64,000 nucleotides of DNA from Siphonodentalium dalli (GCA_032622095.1 CP136069.1:11922036-11986035); one strand, 5' to 3'; shown: positions 48,147 to 60,235, counted from the stretch's first letter. Translations and numbers: made by a program. The notes: generated from the sequence alone by a model not told the origin.

Positions 48147-49541
48147 CCCTTGGAACGAACAAACGCACTACCGACGAAGAATGCATGTGGGCAACATGAA
48201 TCTAATTGCTGATGCGTCTGAGATCCGTGTTTGAAACAAACGTCGCATCACCGTCGACTCGAATTTATATCGGAGAAATGCAAACGAGCTGCATAATGAT
48301 ATGCTAATGAGGGAATTCCAATTGAAACTGGAAAACACCAACGATTATGACGTAATTTGATGGTATTTGAATTCGAGTCGACGAAAGTGCGACGTTTGTT
48401 TAAAATTAAATGCGAGTAAACGCACTAAATAAATTTTTATTCCGTTTGGATATACCCGCTACTATGCACGGACGTGTGAAAATTTCACATCAACGATAGG
48501 TTGGAAGTGTTCTTGTAATTTGATTTTCTAACAATGAATTATTGGGGAATTTGTTGTTTTTAGACTAACATTTGCATATTTACCTACTTTCGGTCAAAAT
48601 TTTTGACTGAAATTGCCATCAGTCGGGATGCTTGCGTCCTGCTCGCTCATGACCCCCGTGGCCATCCAAAAAAACAGCTAATTATTTTCCTATGCTTTTG
48701 TTCAAAATTGTGAACTTGAATTTAAGGTCATCAGTTGGAAAGTTTCCAACCTTCGTGAGGGTGACAGGTTGGAAATTTTCAACACTTGGAAAGCTTGAAG
48801 CCAGTTTGGATGCTATAGTTTTTTGCGATTTTCATGTTCATATTTCAACACTTTTCTCCCACTGTGCCTAACTATGATCGGAATTTCAAGTTCAGATCTC
48901 TAATTTTTCTGAACCATGATCACAATTCTACTGATCCAGGCATGTGAAGGAACAGCCAAGCGGGGTGCAAATTGAATTACGCAAATTTATTTAGCCCCCC
49001 CCCCCCCCCACAGCGGAAACCCTCTAGCTATACGTCCCTGCCTGCCATGTTTATTTTACCATGTGGTTTTAGATAGGCATACTGACGCAATCCCGCGTTG
49101 ATCTCAACTTGCTAAATTGTTGTTAAAAAGGCCCAACGTTTTCGTATAAAAATAAACTGGACCTGACTTATTTCATATAAGTTCAGAGCAAAATACCACC
49201 AATAGAATCACGTCCGACCTGAAATATGCGTCAAATACCTACGAAATAGCAATATGAAACCAATAATTTCCACTCCTCAGAATATTAACATTAATTTCGT
49301 CGCATGGAAGTCAAAAGGCACATTTACTCACAAAATTTTACGTTTCAGAATTGATATATAAGTTCATATTTTAGCCGTTTTGACCAAAACCCTCATGAAC
49401 GCTTTGAGCCATTTTAAGAAATCATTTAGATTCGTCTTGAATTAAATGCGACGTTTGTTTCAAAAGACGAATTTAGAATTAAACTCGAGTCTAATTGGAA
49501 TTGAATTCGAGTCGTCGGTAGTGCGACATTTGGTCCAAGGG
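48147..49541. mobile_element. TAA-flanked insertion, PIF/Harbinger-like
   Basis: Starts CCCTTGGAAC and ends GGTCCAAGGG, with TAA on both sides (48144-48146 and 49542-49544). The left end, read inward, continues GCACTACCGACGA, which is the inverse of TCGTCGGTAGTGCG near the right end. The related block at 31 kb lacks this DNA at the same point (TTTTTTGTAGGGTGGAAC), so that copy is an empty site. No transposase was recognised. Confidence 0.7.
48231..48402. mobile_element. 172 bp MITE nested in the insertion
   Basis: Inverted arms TTGAAACAAACGTCGCA with 'CGTCGACTCGAATT' and their complement near 48370-48402. The arm sequence is related to the ends of the enclosing insertion (AACNAANGTCGCAC). 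Confidence 0.65.
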
Positions 49542-49620
49542 TAAGGTGGAACAACTTAAGGTTACTCGCACATATATTTTATATTGATACACGCATTCTC
49601 CGCCGTTACACTCTAAAAAA

Positions 49621-50294
49621 TCGAATAATAATAAATATGTGTTCTGATTATAGAAATAAACATATGTATATTCAATATCGGTATGTGATTATGAACAATT
49701 GGCACACACGTTTTTGATTTAACTGTGAAACGGGCGCGCTTGATAGTAAACGTATATCACACCGAGTAGTATCATGATTTGAACTACATGATAACAGTAT
49801 CATCCCCATTTTTATTTCAGAATTATATAGTAATATTTGTTGACGATCCTTAACGTTTATACGCGGGAACATGTTTTTGTTGAGAAGTTTTAACCAATTT
49901 TCCGTTCAGTAAGTCTATATTATATTGGTCAAATTAACAACCATAAAGTGCGATACATTTCTTGATGGTATTTTTACGGTGGAATATGCCATTAATGGCG
50001 TTATCAATTGACAAAACACACGTTTTTTGCCTAAACGATGACATGCATAACACACAAACGGTTTTAAATAAACAGATGCCGATTTTATTTATAATAAATG
50101 AAAACGCTACATGAAAATTGTGCTACATATATGACTGGTGATCTACGAATGATTGGCCAATCAAACATGCCTAACCACAAGTGCTTGTGAACCAGTCAAC
50201 GAACACGGAGTTTAACCATGCTTGTAAAAATGGCGGATGATAAATTAATCAACTCGTTCATTTGTGAGTCACAATTTAACTTTTTTAATTTCTT
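49621..50294. other. Unassigned
   Basis: AT-rich. At 50232 a short plus-strand frame (AAAATGGCGGATG..., MADDKLINSFI) runs into ATTT|GTGAGT at 50262/50263. It is too short to call an exon. Confidence 0.3.
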
Positions 50295-50405
50295 TTATTT
50301 GTCGGACTCGTCATCGGCCTCGACTACAACGTTTAGTGTGTCCCTTCTGATGTGTGACATATAATGTTCGCATATTAAATAAATGTGAAGGTCGTTTATG
50401 ACTTT
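50295..50405 (-). CDS. Possible terminal coding exon, unknown protein
   Basis: On the minus strand an acceptor with an upstream T-rich tract (TTTTTTGTTTCTC, then TTCACAG) is followed by KVINDLHIYLICEHYMSHIR, then RDTLNVVVEADDESDK and TAA at 50297-50295. AATAAA overlaps the stop codon (50299-50294), an unusually close poly(A) signal. The acidic tail is coding-like. The frame also stays open further upstream across the acceptor, so the exon start is uncertain. No domain is recognised. Confidence 0.25.
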   Translation of the reverse strand, partial: KVINDLHIYLICEHYMSHIRRDTLNVVVEADDESDK

Positions 50406-51294
50406 CTGTGAATTCGGAACATTTTTGAGAAACAAAAAACAGAAATATTTGCTTGATAATTGATTCGGAAATCGCATCGAATAATGATTATTTTGCTGAT
50501 TATTCCGATCTAACCAATGCTTGATTTAGTGACTGAGAGAAGAATGGATGAATGAAGTCAGCCAGACAGTAAATAGAAACACTGTGATTGTGAACAGGTG
50601 AATTTTGTAAATAAAACAGTGACATAACATTTCACAATGAGTTACTATAGTACAAACTGGAACATGAATAGATCTGCCGAATTACTCTTGACTCTATCGT
50701 ATCAATGTAATAGACGTGGCATGCAGTTCCATTGATCAGTGACGAGACTTGTGGGTCGGGGATGATTTCTGAAGATGGACGGAATCGCGAAGATGATTCA
50801 AGTACACTTGTTGATTAATCATGCCGTTGTGATTTTAGTTCGTGTACACGGTGTTTTTGATCATATCGTATTCCCAATAATTACAGCTACATGGATAAGA
50901 AACATATGCAGCCATGAAGGTTCCTCTGCGAATAGTACAGCTAGACTCCAGTGATTCGAGTGAGATAGTTGATTCGATGTGGAAAATAAACTGAAAAGAT
51001 ATGTAGCATTAGTCATTAATCTGACCCATTTTCAATATAATAAATTGTTTGCGGTTTATTCAACATACGAATTTGGTCACTGCCGCCATGGAGCCATTTG
51101 CAATTTCATCATCATCCACCAATGCAGTGTCACGCCATACCAGAAATAAATACTCTCTTGCGGTTACAATACCGACTTAAACAGATATAATCCAGATATA
51201 CTTTTTCACGATAATCCAGGGTAATTTGCGAGAATATTTACGAGAATCTAGATTTGGATTCTCGCCGAAATATAAGCCCTGAGCGAACGCGATG

Positions 51295-51415
51295 TGGTTA
51301 GAGTGGTATAATTGAATTTCAGTTGATCACATGAACATGGTCGAGTATGTGGGAATACCGGTTGTCAACCTTGTTAAGAAGGTCGATTAATTAGAGCATA
51401 GCTGTAAGTATTTCC
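51295..51415 (+). repeat. Repeat shared with 61440-61555
   Basis: 'GTTGATCNCATGAACA', 'GGAATACC' and 'GATTAATTANAGCATAGCTG' occur in the same order at both sites. At both, this module lies within a few hundred bases of a copy of the TTTAAAG...CAATC MITE, but on opposite sides of it. Confidence 0.6.
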
Positions 51416-51559
51416 AGGGATTCGGAATTTCCTTTACCATACATGAATGTGAATTAAACTCCAATAGTCTTGTTCCTTTATCCACGGTAAGACTGTTTAT
51501 CTCTTCAGAGCAGAAAACATGATGTGTATATGATTGATATTGGTTGTAACTTGTAATTA

Positions 51560-51988
51560 AAGGTACTCAATCCGATTAGACGGTCCCCATATCATCAGAG
51601 TCCAACAACAACACCATTTTTTTTAAATTCCGCTTCAGTTATCAGAATCGATCAATTGCCCAAAAATAATGCTAACCACCGTCAACTATAGTATAAAATT
51701 GCCCAAAACCTGTTTTATCAACGTTGTGTTCAACGAAATTTTGCCAGTTGTCAAATACCTGACGCAACAAAACCACTGGATTTTAGAGCTATCCATCTGG
51801 TCAGATAAGTTATTCTCGTCGACAGTTTACTGGGCCACTTAACATTAAAATAATAGATTTTAAACATCGATATCTGACCAAGCTGAGCTTTGATGGGTGG
51901 GTTCCTCGACTCAAATCAAATATATTTTACCCCCGAAGCCAAAGAAATAGTAATACAGGACCCTCTGATCAGATTGAGTACATTGAAT
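51560..51988. mobile_element. MITE, TTAAAGGTACTCAATC family, copy 2
   Basis: The termini AAAGGTACTCAATCCGATTA and its inverse (TNATCAGATTGAGTAC near 51970) bound ~430 bp. The right portion matches 44966-45060 and the left matches 60903-61195. Confidence 0.65.
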
Positions 51989-52986
51989 GTCATTAAGCCT
52001 ATTAAACAAAATTGTTATGTTTCCGTCAACCCACCACCCCTACATGTAGTCCAGACATAATCCTATTAATTTTATTGACACCATGAAAACATTAAACAAA
52101 CACACTAACCGAAAAAACATAAAACACGTTTATCAATATCTGATCGTAGTAAAATAGTGATAATCAGTCACTGGCTTGGATTATTTGCCTTGGAAATATG
52201 GGATTGGTGGCACCCTTGTGTATATGGTCATTGGACCAGTTCAGTTCAACCACTGGGTTGATAGCAATAATGCTTATTACAAATAATGTGAAGGCTTCTT
52301 TATCCATTGCAATAAAAATCCAGCAATGTGCTGATTGTGTCCTATTATCATCGGTTGTGCAATGGGCATTTATTCAGAATAACATATTTAAAAAAAAAAA
52401 AAAAATTCACCGCCCAAACATACTATTTTTCCTTTCGTCACTACCGGTATTCAATTTTAGTCATTTTGGTGGATTTGCAACTCACGGATAGAGTTAGGAC
52501 TACGTTTAGCTAGTCGTAGTTGTAAATTAATTTTTCGCGAAAAACATTGCTTCCCAAATATAATGACTATTATAATTAGAGTAAACAGCAAATCGTGCGC
52601 AGTGAGATTTATCACAATGCACAATAACAATGTTCTATTTTTAATTATTAATAACTCTCCAATGGCATGATTTCGCTTCACAAAACCATTGTTATGTAAA
52701 CATTACTGTTACAGTCAGAGTTGCATTGCTGATCAATGTTTAATTTGCCCAATAAGATACTAAAGTTTGTAAAAAATCTTGATATTAAATAACGGAAAAG
52801 GTCTAAACTATTGAAAAATATTCTAATAATATTTCGACTAAATATTCGAACTTATTTCATGATTGCAATGTATGTTGACAAAGTTTTTATTATTGGAGAG
52901 CTTTCAATAATTAATTAGCAACACAGCTTATCCAGTTGGAGGTGTGGACTTTTAGCCCTTTCATGGTGGGAGCATTAAAGCATTCT

Positions 52987-53098
52987 GTGCCAGTCCATTC
53001 TTTTATATATGAGAGGCTCACATAGGAAGCCTCGCATGTATAAGAGAATGCACTGGCTTAAAAGGTCAAGGTAAATATTGTTAGATCAATGTATTAGT
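52987..53098. mobile_element. Hairpin MITE (TATATAAGAGAATGC family), copy 3
   Basis: 'GTGCCAGTCCATTCTTTTAT' pairs with 'GTATAAGAGAATGCACTGGC', and a tail 'AGGTAAATATTGTTAGATCA' follows, as at 8090-8120. Confidence 0.7.
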
Positions 53099-53107
53099 TT
53101 ATATTAT

Positions 53108-53680
53108 ATACTAGCAGGGTTACCCGGCGTTGCCCCGGTTAATGCGATGTGAAACCATCTGTATGCTGTGGATATTTGTTGGGAATAGAGAACACTCTTG
53201 CTTAAAGTGTTATACGTTTTCTCATAAATTGTATATTCAAATAGCATCACAAAACATGATTATTACAGTCATGGAATATAAGCAGTTGCACACCTTGTCA
53301 ATTGTCATTCTGTTTATCGCGATTAATCCGTTCCACCAATAAATAGTATTTATTTATGTACAACTGCGTATGCGTCAGACGTTATAATATGACACATGGA
53401 CATCATAAATAGTTCGCACAAATAAAAGATGACAATTGGGTTTTACATATTGAGATGTATCAATCAATCTAGTGGGTTGGACTAAGATCTCGAGGATACC
53501 TGGCTATCATATCTCCGTGAAGATACAGATGTTTCAAAGACATTTCCAGGTGCTCCTCTGTTCATTGTGCTATATATTTGATAAATATTCTCAGTTTCAA
53601 CGAAATGTTGCTGCGCCCGTATATCAGCTACATTTGCCAGACACAGAGCGCGATTTTGACTTTATGTCAGTCGGTGAGTC
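53108..53680 (+). repeat. Dispersed repeat with ACCCGGCGTTGCCCCGG head
   Basis: A GC-rich head 'GTTACCCGGCGTTGCCCCGG' after ACTAGCAG is a motif I have seen at the start of repeats in invertebrate genomes. A later stretch, 'CAGAGCGCGATTTTGACTTT', fits the same sort of element. The frames 53130-53342 and 53472-53807 within it are therefore not called genes. Confidence 0.4.
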
Positions 53681-54624
53681 TGTTCTAAACCCCTTGTCAG
53701 ATGCCAGTATTGGGAGGATCCTGAAAAGTCGTGTGCTACTAACTGCATTTTATTGTATATCAGAAGAATATATATATATGACGGCACACTGTGACCACTA
53801 TTTTTGAACAGGTCTTTCATATCTACTGACAAATTGTAACTTTTTTTGTGGAAACTGTATTGAATGGAACAGACTCAATTTTGTTATAATATATATGCAA
53901 TCCTCTGACGGTTCGATGTCTCTCAATTTGCACCAATATATGTATCTCCTCAATAGAATGATAAATATACGTTTAATGCGTATTCTATGTATATATTTTT
54001 GCTAGCTCAGTGTGTGAATGTCCTGATTGCCATCCCCATATAAATATGACAGTTAAGAAGATATAATTGTTCAAGTGACTTATAAGTGGGTTACCATTTG
54101 TCGGGATTGTGAAATGTGAACGCCCAAATCTCCTTAAAATTATATGGAGATGGCCTGGGTGACTATATATAACTTATAGGTCGATATCGGCGAATAGCAA
54201 TCTTATCTATGAAAGTGCACATCCGCTCGCCATCCGTGACGCAAACGACACCAAATGTGATTTAATTCATAGTATATCGTTAGATAAAAACATGTATGAA
54301 TTTGTTGGAAATTAGTGCCAAATATATTTGTATCAGCTTTTGCCTCTTGTGACATATTTAAACCACGCCCATTAGACTCATGGATGCATGATATACTGGC
54401 GATGATTATATATATGTTTGGTGGTAATAAGCAACTAAACAAAGTATGAAAATAGTTATGACCCCACATCTCTCACCCAAACGACATCAATTTGCCGTCA
54501 CTAAATCACACGATGACATTCCTCGTATCATAGAGAAGAATAATATATCAATTTGGTGGAAATCTGGGCTAAAAATAGTTTATTAAATCAATTGTTGATG
54601 CAATGCTGACTCGACCCATATAAA
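53681..54624. other. Unassigned
   Basis: No supported gene or repeat boundary. The minus-strand frame 54203-54469 has no domain. Confidence 0.3.
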
Positions 54625-55436
54625 AATGTACCTGGGTAAATCCACCCAGGATTTTTGGGCCGAAACCCAGGTATAAATCTATCTACGAAGACATCCACCA
54701 ACCATCAAGACCCCCTGAAACCTGGGTTTTACCAAGATTTACCCACCTGAAACTGGATAAAAAGCCTGGAATGGATAAACCTGGGTGTAATTACCCAGGT
54801 GACCACACCCAGGTGTACCCTACCTGGGTGTTTCCCACCCAGGTGTACCCTGGTGTTTCCTACCTGGGTGTTTCCCCACCCAGGTGTACCATGGTATTAT
54901 TCACCCAGGTGTACCCTGATGTTTCCTACCTGGGTGTTTCCCACCCAGGTTACCTTGGTGTTATTCACCCAGGTGTACCCTGGTGTTTCCTATCTGGGTG
55001 TTTTCCAGCCAGGTGTACCTAGGTGTTATTCACACAGGTGTACCCTGATGTTTCATACCGGGGTGTTTCCCACCCAGGTGTACCATGGTGTTGTTCACCC
55101 AGGTGTATCCTGATGTTTCCTATCTGGGTGTTTCCCACCCAGGTGTACCTTGATGTTTCCAACACAGGTGTACCTTGGTGTTTTCTTACGCGGTGTACCT
55201 TGGTGTTTTCTTACCCATGTGGATTTCCCATTGAGATGCACCTGGGTTAGAAAACCCCAAGGTACACCCAGGTAAGGAAACACCAAGGTACACCTGGGCA
55301 GGAAAACACCAATGTACACCTGGGTAAGAAAACACAAAGGTACAACTGGGTGGGAAACACCAAGGTACACATGGGTAGGAAACACCAAGGAACACCTGGG
55401 TGAATAACACCAAGGTACACCTGGGTGAGGACACCA
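54625..55436. repeat. CACCCAGGTGTACC minisatellite with orientation switch
   Basis: A ~24 bp core (CACCCAGGTGTACCNTGGTG) alternates with 'TTTCCTACCTGGGTGTTTCC' in a ~67 bp higher-order unit to about 55240. Beyond that the core appears as its reverse complement (CCAAGGTACACCTGGGT) to 55436. The array can therefore fold back on itself. The open frames on both strands (for example 54771-55022 and 55095-55526) follow from stop-free repeats. Confidence 0.85.
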
Positions 55437-56904
55437 AAGTGAAATGATGAAGATGGCAATGAAGTAGATTTGGATGGGATGCAGGGGTATTGTTATCAAT
55501 GGAGTTGTTTTAGTATAATAGAACATTAAGGAAACTGATTGTGCAGCAATACAAGTTTATTCAAGGACAACAAACTAACTAAAGATAAAATACATGTATA
55601 GAAACACATGTAATACATAAATATATAAACTCATTAAACTGCATGGGTTAAAACTTACTGACAACAAGAGTTGGGTTAAAATTTTGATTAAAAAACAATT
55701 GCAAATTCCCTCTGCATACATGTATATGGTATGTTAGGCAAGTTACATGTACATGTAGTTGCAATGTATACCGGTACATGACATACCGGTGGACACAAAA
55801 AATCATTATTTTAGTTCCAATGTCATTTACCAGTATACATGTACATGTTGTACCTTGCAACTAAATCTACAGTGAGGTAGTTTTGTCTCATTTAAACTTT
55901 CTAAATGGGTTTCTCCCTTTGCATGACATAAACTAATGTGAGTATACACATGAGCTGTGATGTGAAATACACACCAAATTTTTTTTTCCTAGTCTGAGGA
56001 CATGTTTCCTGTCATTATCTCACTGCTTACAAATATATGTGTAATAGTGTGCTGTAATGCTACAGATATAGTCATATTTTGTCCTGGTTCATAAGAACAC
56101 ATTATTTCTTAGTGTTAGAAGGACATGTTGGCTGTTATTATTTGACTCATAAACCCCCAAATGTACATGTAAACAGAACATTTGGGAAAGAGACACACCA
56201 TCTTTATTTTTTTTTTTATCAGTAGCAATTGATCAGATAGCAAAATATGCTATAAAAAATAGATTTCAGATGGTAGAGATTAAACAATCACATTAATTGC
56301 ACCAACTCGAAACAGTTAATATACCCTGTAGAATACAGATATGATCAAGGAGGGTGTCACACACCCCACCCGCTTTGGTATGCGATATTCAGGCCATTTT
56401 CAGGTGGTATGCTTTATACATACCCAATGTTATCTGGTACCAGGATATCACACGGTAATATAACCGGCATTCACGATTCAGCAAAAAGGCTAGTATGCAG
56501 ATATAATACCGGTAGAAGAAAATTATACAAATTTTGCGTATTTTCCAGCCTAAACAGACCCAAGTGATATATTTTTATCTAATTCAGTCTAATACCTCTT
56601 GATATGTTGATGTTTTGGATACTATTTCAGCAAATGTGAGAAAACTGTGAACTGGTATTCAGTATTCATGGGTGGTAGGGGGGGTAACACCCTCATAAAG
56701 GCCACTCACAATTGAATACACCAGTATGGAAGGTGTCACCACCCCCACCCCCTGGCCCCAATACCAGTTAATGTAAAAACTTGAATCATGCGTACCAGTT
56801 ACAAGTAAGGAAATATTGAATGAAAACTAATATTACACTAATAATATAGTTTTCATATACATGTACTAGTATTTGCTGAAGTTGTATCCATAACTTCTAC
56901 ATAC
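55437..56904. other. Putative intron, unassigned
   Basis: If the exon at 56905-56982 is real, this begins its downstream intron (minus strand). It contains ACATGTA-rich stretches (55730-55860) and an inverted-looking pair of GGTGTCAC.CACCCC stretches (56354 and 56740). Confidence 0.3.
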
Positions 56905-56982
56905 CTATAGATAATAGATTGAATAAGAGGACGTCCGGCCACAGTCCCCCGAAAAAGTGGCTTCATTGGGGCATCAGCTTGT
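56905..56982 (-). CDS. Possible internal coding exon, unknown protein
   Basis: On the minus strand, 78 bases sit between a strong acceptor (TTGATATTTATTTCAG) and a strong donor (TATAG|GTATGT, complement 56899-56904). One frame is open throughout and reads QADAPMKPLFRGTVAGRPLI, then QSIIYR. The length is a multiple of three and both junctions have the same phase, so the exon is symmetric. Composition is protein-like (proline, glycine, arginine) in an AT-rich background. I do not recognise the family. Flanking introns would contain the tandem repeats at 57.0-57.7 kb upstream and the minisatellite downstream. Other exons were not found. Confidence 0.4.
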
Positions 56983-57039
56983 CTGAAATAAATATCAAGG
57001 ACCCTAAATCCGATACTACATTTCAGAACAATCCAACCA

Positions 57040-57665
57040 GTGTCCCATGAAATGGTGAATAATAAACTATCATACTAAATTTGATTTAGATATGATCACA
57101 CAAACTAAAATTATGATCCGGAAACCAGAAATTAACACGATTCTAAGTCGAAAAAGGGCCATAACTCTCGCAAATAACCCATATTCGAACTTGACCTGTT
57201 AATAGGGCTGATAAACTCACATACCAAATTTGCTTCAGATATGATCACACAAACTGAAGTTATCATCCCGAAACTAGAAAATTACAAAATTCTAAGTAAA
57301 AAAAAGGGCCATAACTCTCGCAAAAATGGGCGGAGCACACCCATATTCGAACTTGACCTGTATTTGGTCTGATAAACTTACATACCGCATTTGTTTCAGA
57401 TATGATCACACAAACTGAAGTTATCATCCGGAAACCAGAAGATTACAAAATTCTAAGTAAAAAAAAGGGCCATAACTCTCGCAAAAATGGGCGGAGCACA
57501 CCCATATTCGAACTTGACCTGTATTTTGGTCTGATAAACTAACATACCAAATTTGCTTTTGATCTAATAGCTGAAACCAAAGTTATCATCTGGAAACCAT
57601 TTCCGGACAGACGGACGGACGGACGGACACCGGCAATTTTAATAGTCCTCCGAAAATTATCGGGG
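57040..57665 (+). repeat. Tandem ~160 bp units with GGGCCATAACTCTCGC core and GGAC tail
   Basis: The core recurs with starts near 57156, 57306 and 57467, with 'ATATGATCACACAAACTGAA' and 'CATATTCGAACTTGACCTGT' between. The array ends in GGACGGACGGACGGAC (57605-57625) and 'TCCTCCGAAAATTATCGGGG'. This architecture is familiar in molluscan repeats. Confidence 0.75.
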
Positions 57666-58014
57666 AACAGTTACATCATAAATGTTACTTGGGCTGGAAA
57701 ATAGTAAAACAAAATTAATTTTGTGCTAGAAAAGCTGCGAACCAGCCTTTTTGTTGAATCCTGAATACCGGTTAAACTGCGCAAATGAATCCCGACTACA
57801 CCAAATTAGCAGAGGGTATGAATCATGCGTGCCACCTTAAAATTGTGCATCAATGTTTTCAATTTACTTCATTTACAAGTACATGTACCTGTACAAGTAC
57901 ATGTAGCTGATTCACCTAACAATTTTTTTTATTTTCAAATATGTGAGATACAAGCGGAAATCATGAGTACTGTGCATTAGTCCGAGAGTCTGATAACCTG
58001 GGTGTTTGGTTATT
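57666..58014. other. Unassigned, ACATGTA-rich
   Basis: Contains 'ACAAGTACATGTACCTGTAC' clusters near 57875-57905. No gene. Confidence 0.3.
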
Positions 58015-59330
58015 ATAGAGTGTACATTGTCTCAAAATTTGTAATCTTCATGCCCAGTTTATAGCGAGACAGTCATGTTAGGTATAATTATAGCCACCCA
58101 TTTACACACAAAATATCTCCCCCAAAGCATCAGTACATGTATGCGTAAACTATAAATTGCATAAATATTGCATTAATTTGTGTATATTTTCATGGGTAAT
58201 ACATGCTATGTCTCGGGTAATTTATTTTGTATGAGGGTAATACTATTACCATACATGTATATAACTGACTAAATTAATGTGTTGTAAAACACAATCGATT
58301 CTTTCAAACCTAGGTACCATCAATTGAACCTTGGACCATTTGAACCCTCAAACTATTGAACTTCCTGACAATCGAACCAATCGAACTACATGTTCTAGTA
58401 ATGAACACTCTGACTAATGCACTGTACATGATTGAGTTAATGGTTATGTAACCTCAGGAATTGGTCCAAGTAATTTTTCTACTTTACTAGTAAATGTCAT
58501 TTAAATTGTTCCAATTGTATCGACACTGATTTTTTGTTTTCATCCAAATTGCAACGAAGAACTATACACTGTACCGTCCAACAGGCCCCCACTTGCAATG
58601 AGGCCACAATAATAATAGTCTCCCAAGTTGTAATCTTCATGCCCAGTTTATAGTGACAGTTACATGTAGGTAACATAGTAGACACCCAATTATACACAAA
58701 ATATCTTCCCCGAAGCATCTATCAGTCCATCTACATACACAGGCCCCTGGGGAAAAAAACTGAAATACCAATATAGACTATACGGTGAGTATACCAGTCA
58801 CTGGTATAGTCCATATTAGTATTATTGTATTTTTCTCCAGGGGCTTGTGAGTAGATGTATTCATAAAATATCAATTGGATAAAACATTCATTGTGTACAT
58901 GTATATCGACAATACATGTTATGTCTCAAGTAAATAACTTTGTATTACAGTAATTGATACTCTCAATCCGGGTACCATTGAACCTTTGGACTATTGAACC
59001 CTCAAACTATTGAACTTCTTGACAATCGAACCCATCGGACTACTAGTAATGACCACTCGGTCTAACGCACTGTCATTGAATCATCATAAATATGATTGAG
59101 GTACATGTAATAATGTACATAATTGCGGTAATGGTTCTGTGACCCTATGAATTGCTCCAAGCTATATTTCTGCTTTAAATTTCAATCAAATTGTCCCCAT
59201 TGTATGGACTTATCGAGTTTTCGTTTTCATCCAAAAATCCCATTTTGCACTGAGAAACTATACACGTGTAAATGTATTAAGAGACCCCCATTTGCAATGA
59301 GTTAGGTAGTGATGTAGTGTGCAACTGCAC
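58015..59330 (+). repeat. Tandem duplication of a ~600 bp unit
   Basis: Unit 1 (about 58025-58615) and unit 2 (about 58618-59320) share 'TTGTAATCTTCATGCCCAGT', 'GAACCCTCAAACTATTGAAC', 'GACAATCGAACC', 'GTTTTCATCCAAA' and 'CCCCCATTTGCAATGAG'. Unit 2 is longer because it holds a MITE at 58729-58859. Confidence 0.8.
58729..58859. mobile_element. 131 bp MITE inserted in the second tandem unit
   Basis: Inverted arms CAGGCCCCTGGGGAAAAA and its complement (TTTTCTCCAGGGGCTTGTG), with pairing continuing to a centre around 58795. Absent from the corresponding point of unit 1 (about 58135), which acts as an empty site. Confidence 0.75.
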
Positions 59331-60235
59331 CAATTCTATAAACTAAACCCACAAAGTGACATATCATGGTCTATCCCCAAATAGAACATATGGTACATGT
59401 ACATGGTAAGTACTGTTAAGAATGATCTGGCTGAAAGGCGGTCATGATAAATATTAATGCAGTGTACCGTGGTTGAAACACTGAGGTAATTCACTTGCTT
59501 ACAACAAAAATATTACTGCAGTAAGGATTTAATACCAGCAGATACTGCATTAGTGTTGAAATGGCTTGGGTTTTTCATAGTTGACTAATCGACAGTAAAA
59601 AATCAAGTCGAAGTAGACTAATCAACAACACACATTTCCATGGAAAACTTCCAATTTACTATGTGGTTATTGAGAGATAACTGCAGTTCCCATTTTTTGT
59701 GGGACTGTAATGATTCATAGCGAATTCATGCATTGTATTGGGATACACTATCAATGATACGCATATCATGATATCATGTGTATTGCGATACAGGAAATCA
59801 AATAATTTTTTAAGATGGGAATGTTTAAATTTAGAGCAAAACCTGCAATTTTCAAAGTTTAAATGTCAATTAGACGACACCAATTTTTAAGTCTGGTTTA
59901 CGAACATGTGGGCTGATGTGGGGAGAAAAAAAGTAGATGCAGGAGGGAAAAAAATAAAAATAAAAAAAAAAATTCCCCCCAATTTATATTAAGTAAATCT
60001 TGAAATTTGACATAAATTTTACAAAAATTGTGAAAAAAAAAATTTCGAATGATATTCTGAACCAAACAAGACATTTCTTGTCATGAAATACATGAAAATA
60101 TGATCTGTAAATTATCAAAAGTAGAACCGGATGCGACAGCACATGAAAATCAGTACGCATGTAAATTCTTTTGGGACAAAAAAATTTAAACAAATTTCAT
60201 GAAATGGAAAAAAAGTTGTAGGAGGTGTTCGTAAA
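59331..60235. other. Unassigned, with A-rich runs
   Basis: Long A-rich tracts at 59945-59975. The minus-strand frame 59984-60193 derives from them. Confidence 0.3.

Larger units (their letters stand above)
47400..49620 (-). repeat. Inverted copy of the 31-32 kb block, interrupted
   Basis: 47400-48146 and 49542-49610 are the reverse complement of 30975-32030. The match resumes at GGTGGAACAACTTAAGGTTA after a 1.4 kb insertion. Confidence 0.75.

Noticed and set aside
52198-52491. 97-codon plus-strand frame with hydrophobic stretches followed by an A-run at 52391.
   Set aside because: The A-run is encoded as a lysine run, no domain or splice signal supports the frame, and the A-run could equally mark a retroposed fragment of unknown origin.
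53472-53807. 111-codon plus-strand frame with an exon-like piece between TCTCAG and GTGAGT.
   Set aside because: The DNA looks like the body of a dispersed repeat whose head is at 53108.
54771-55526. Open frames of 70-143 codons on both strands with repeated PTQVYPGVSYLGV-type peptides.
   Set aside because: They arise from a stop-free palindromic minisatellite. Both strands give the same kind of peptide, so there is no evidence of translation.
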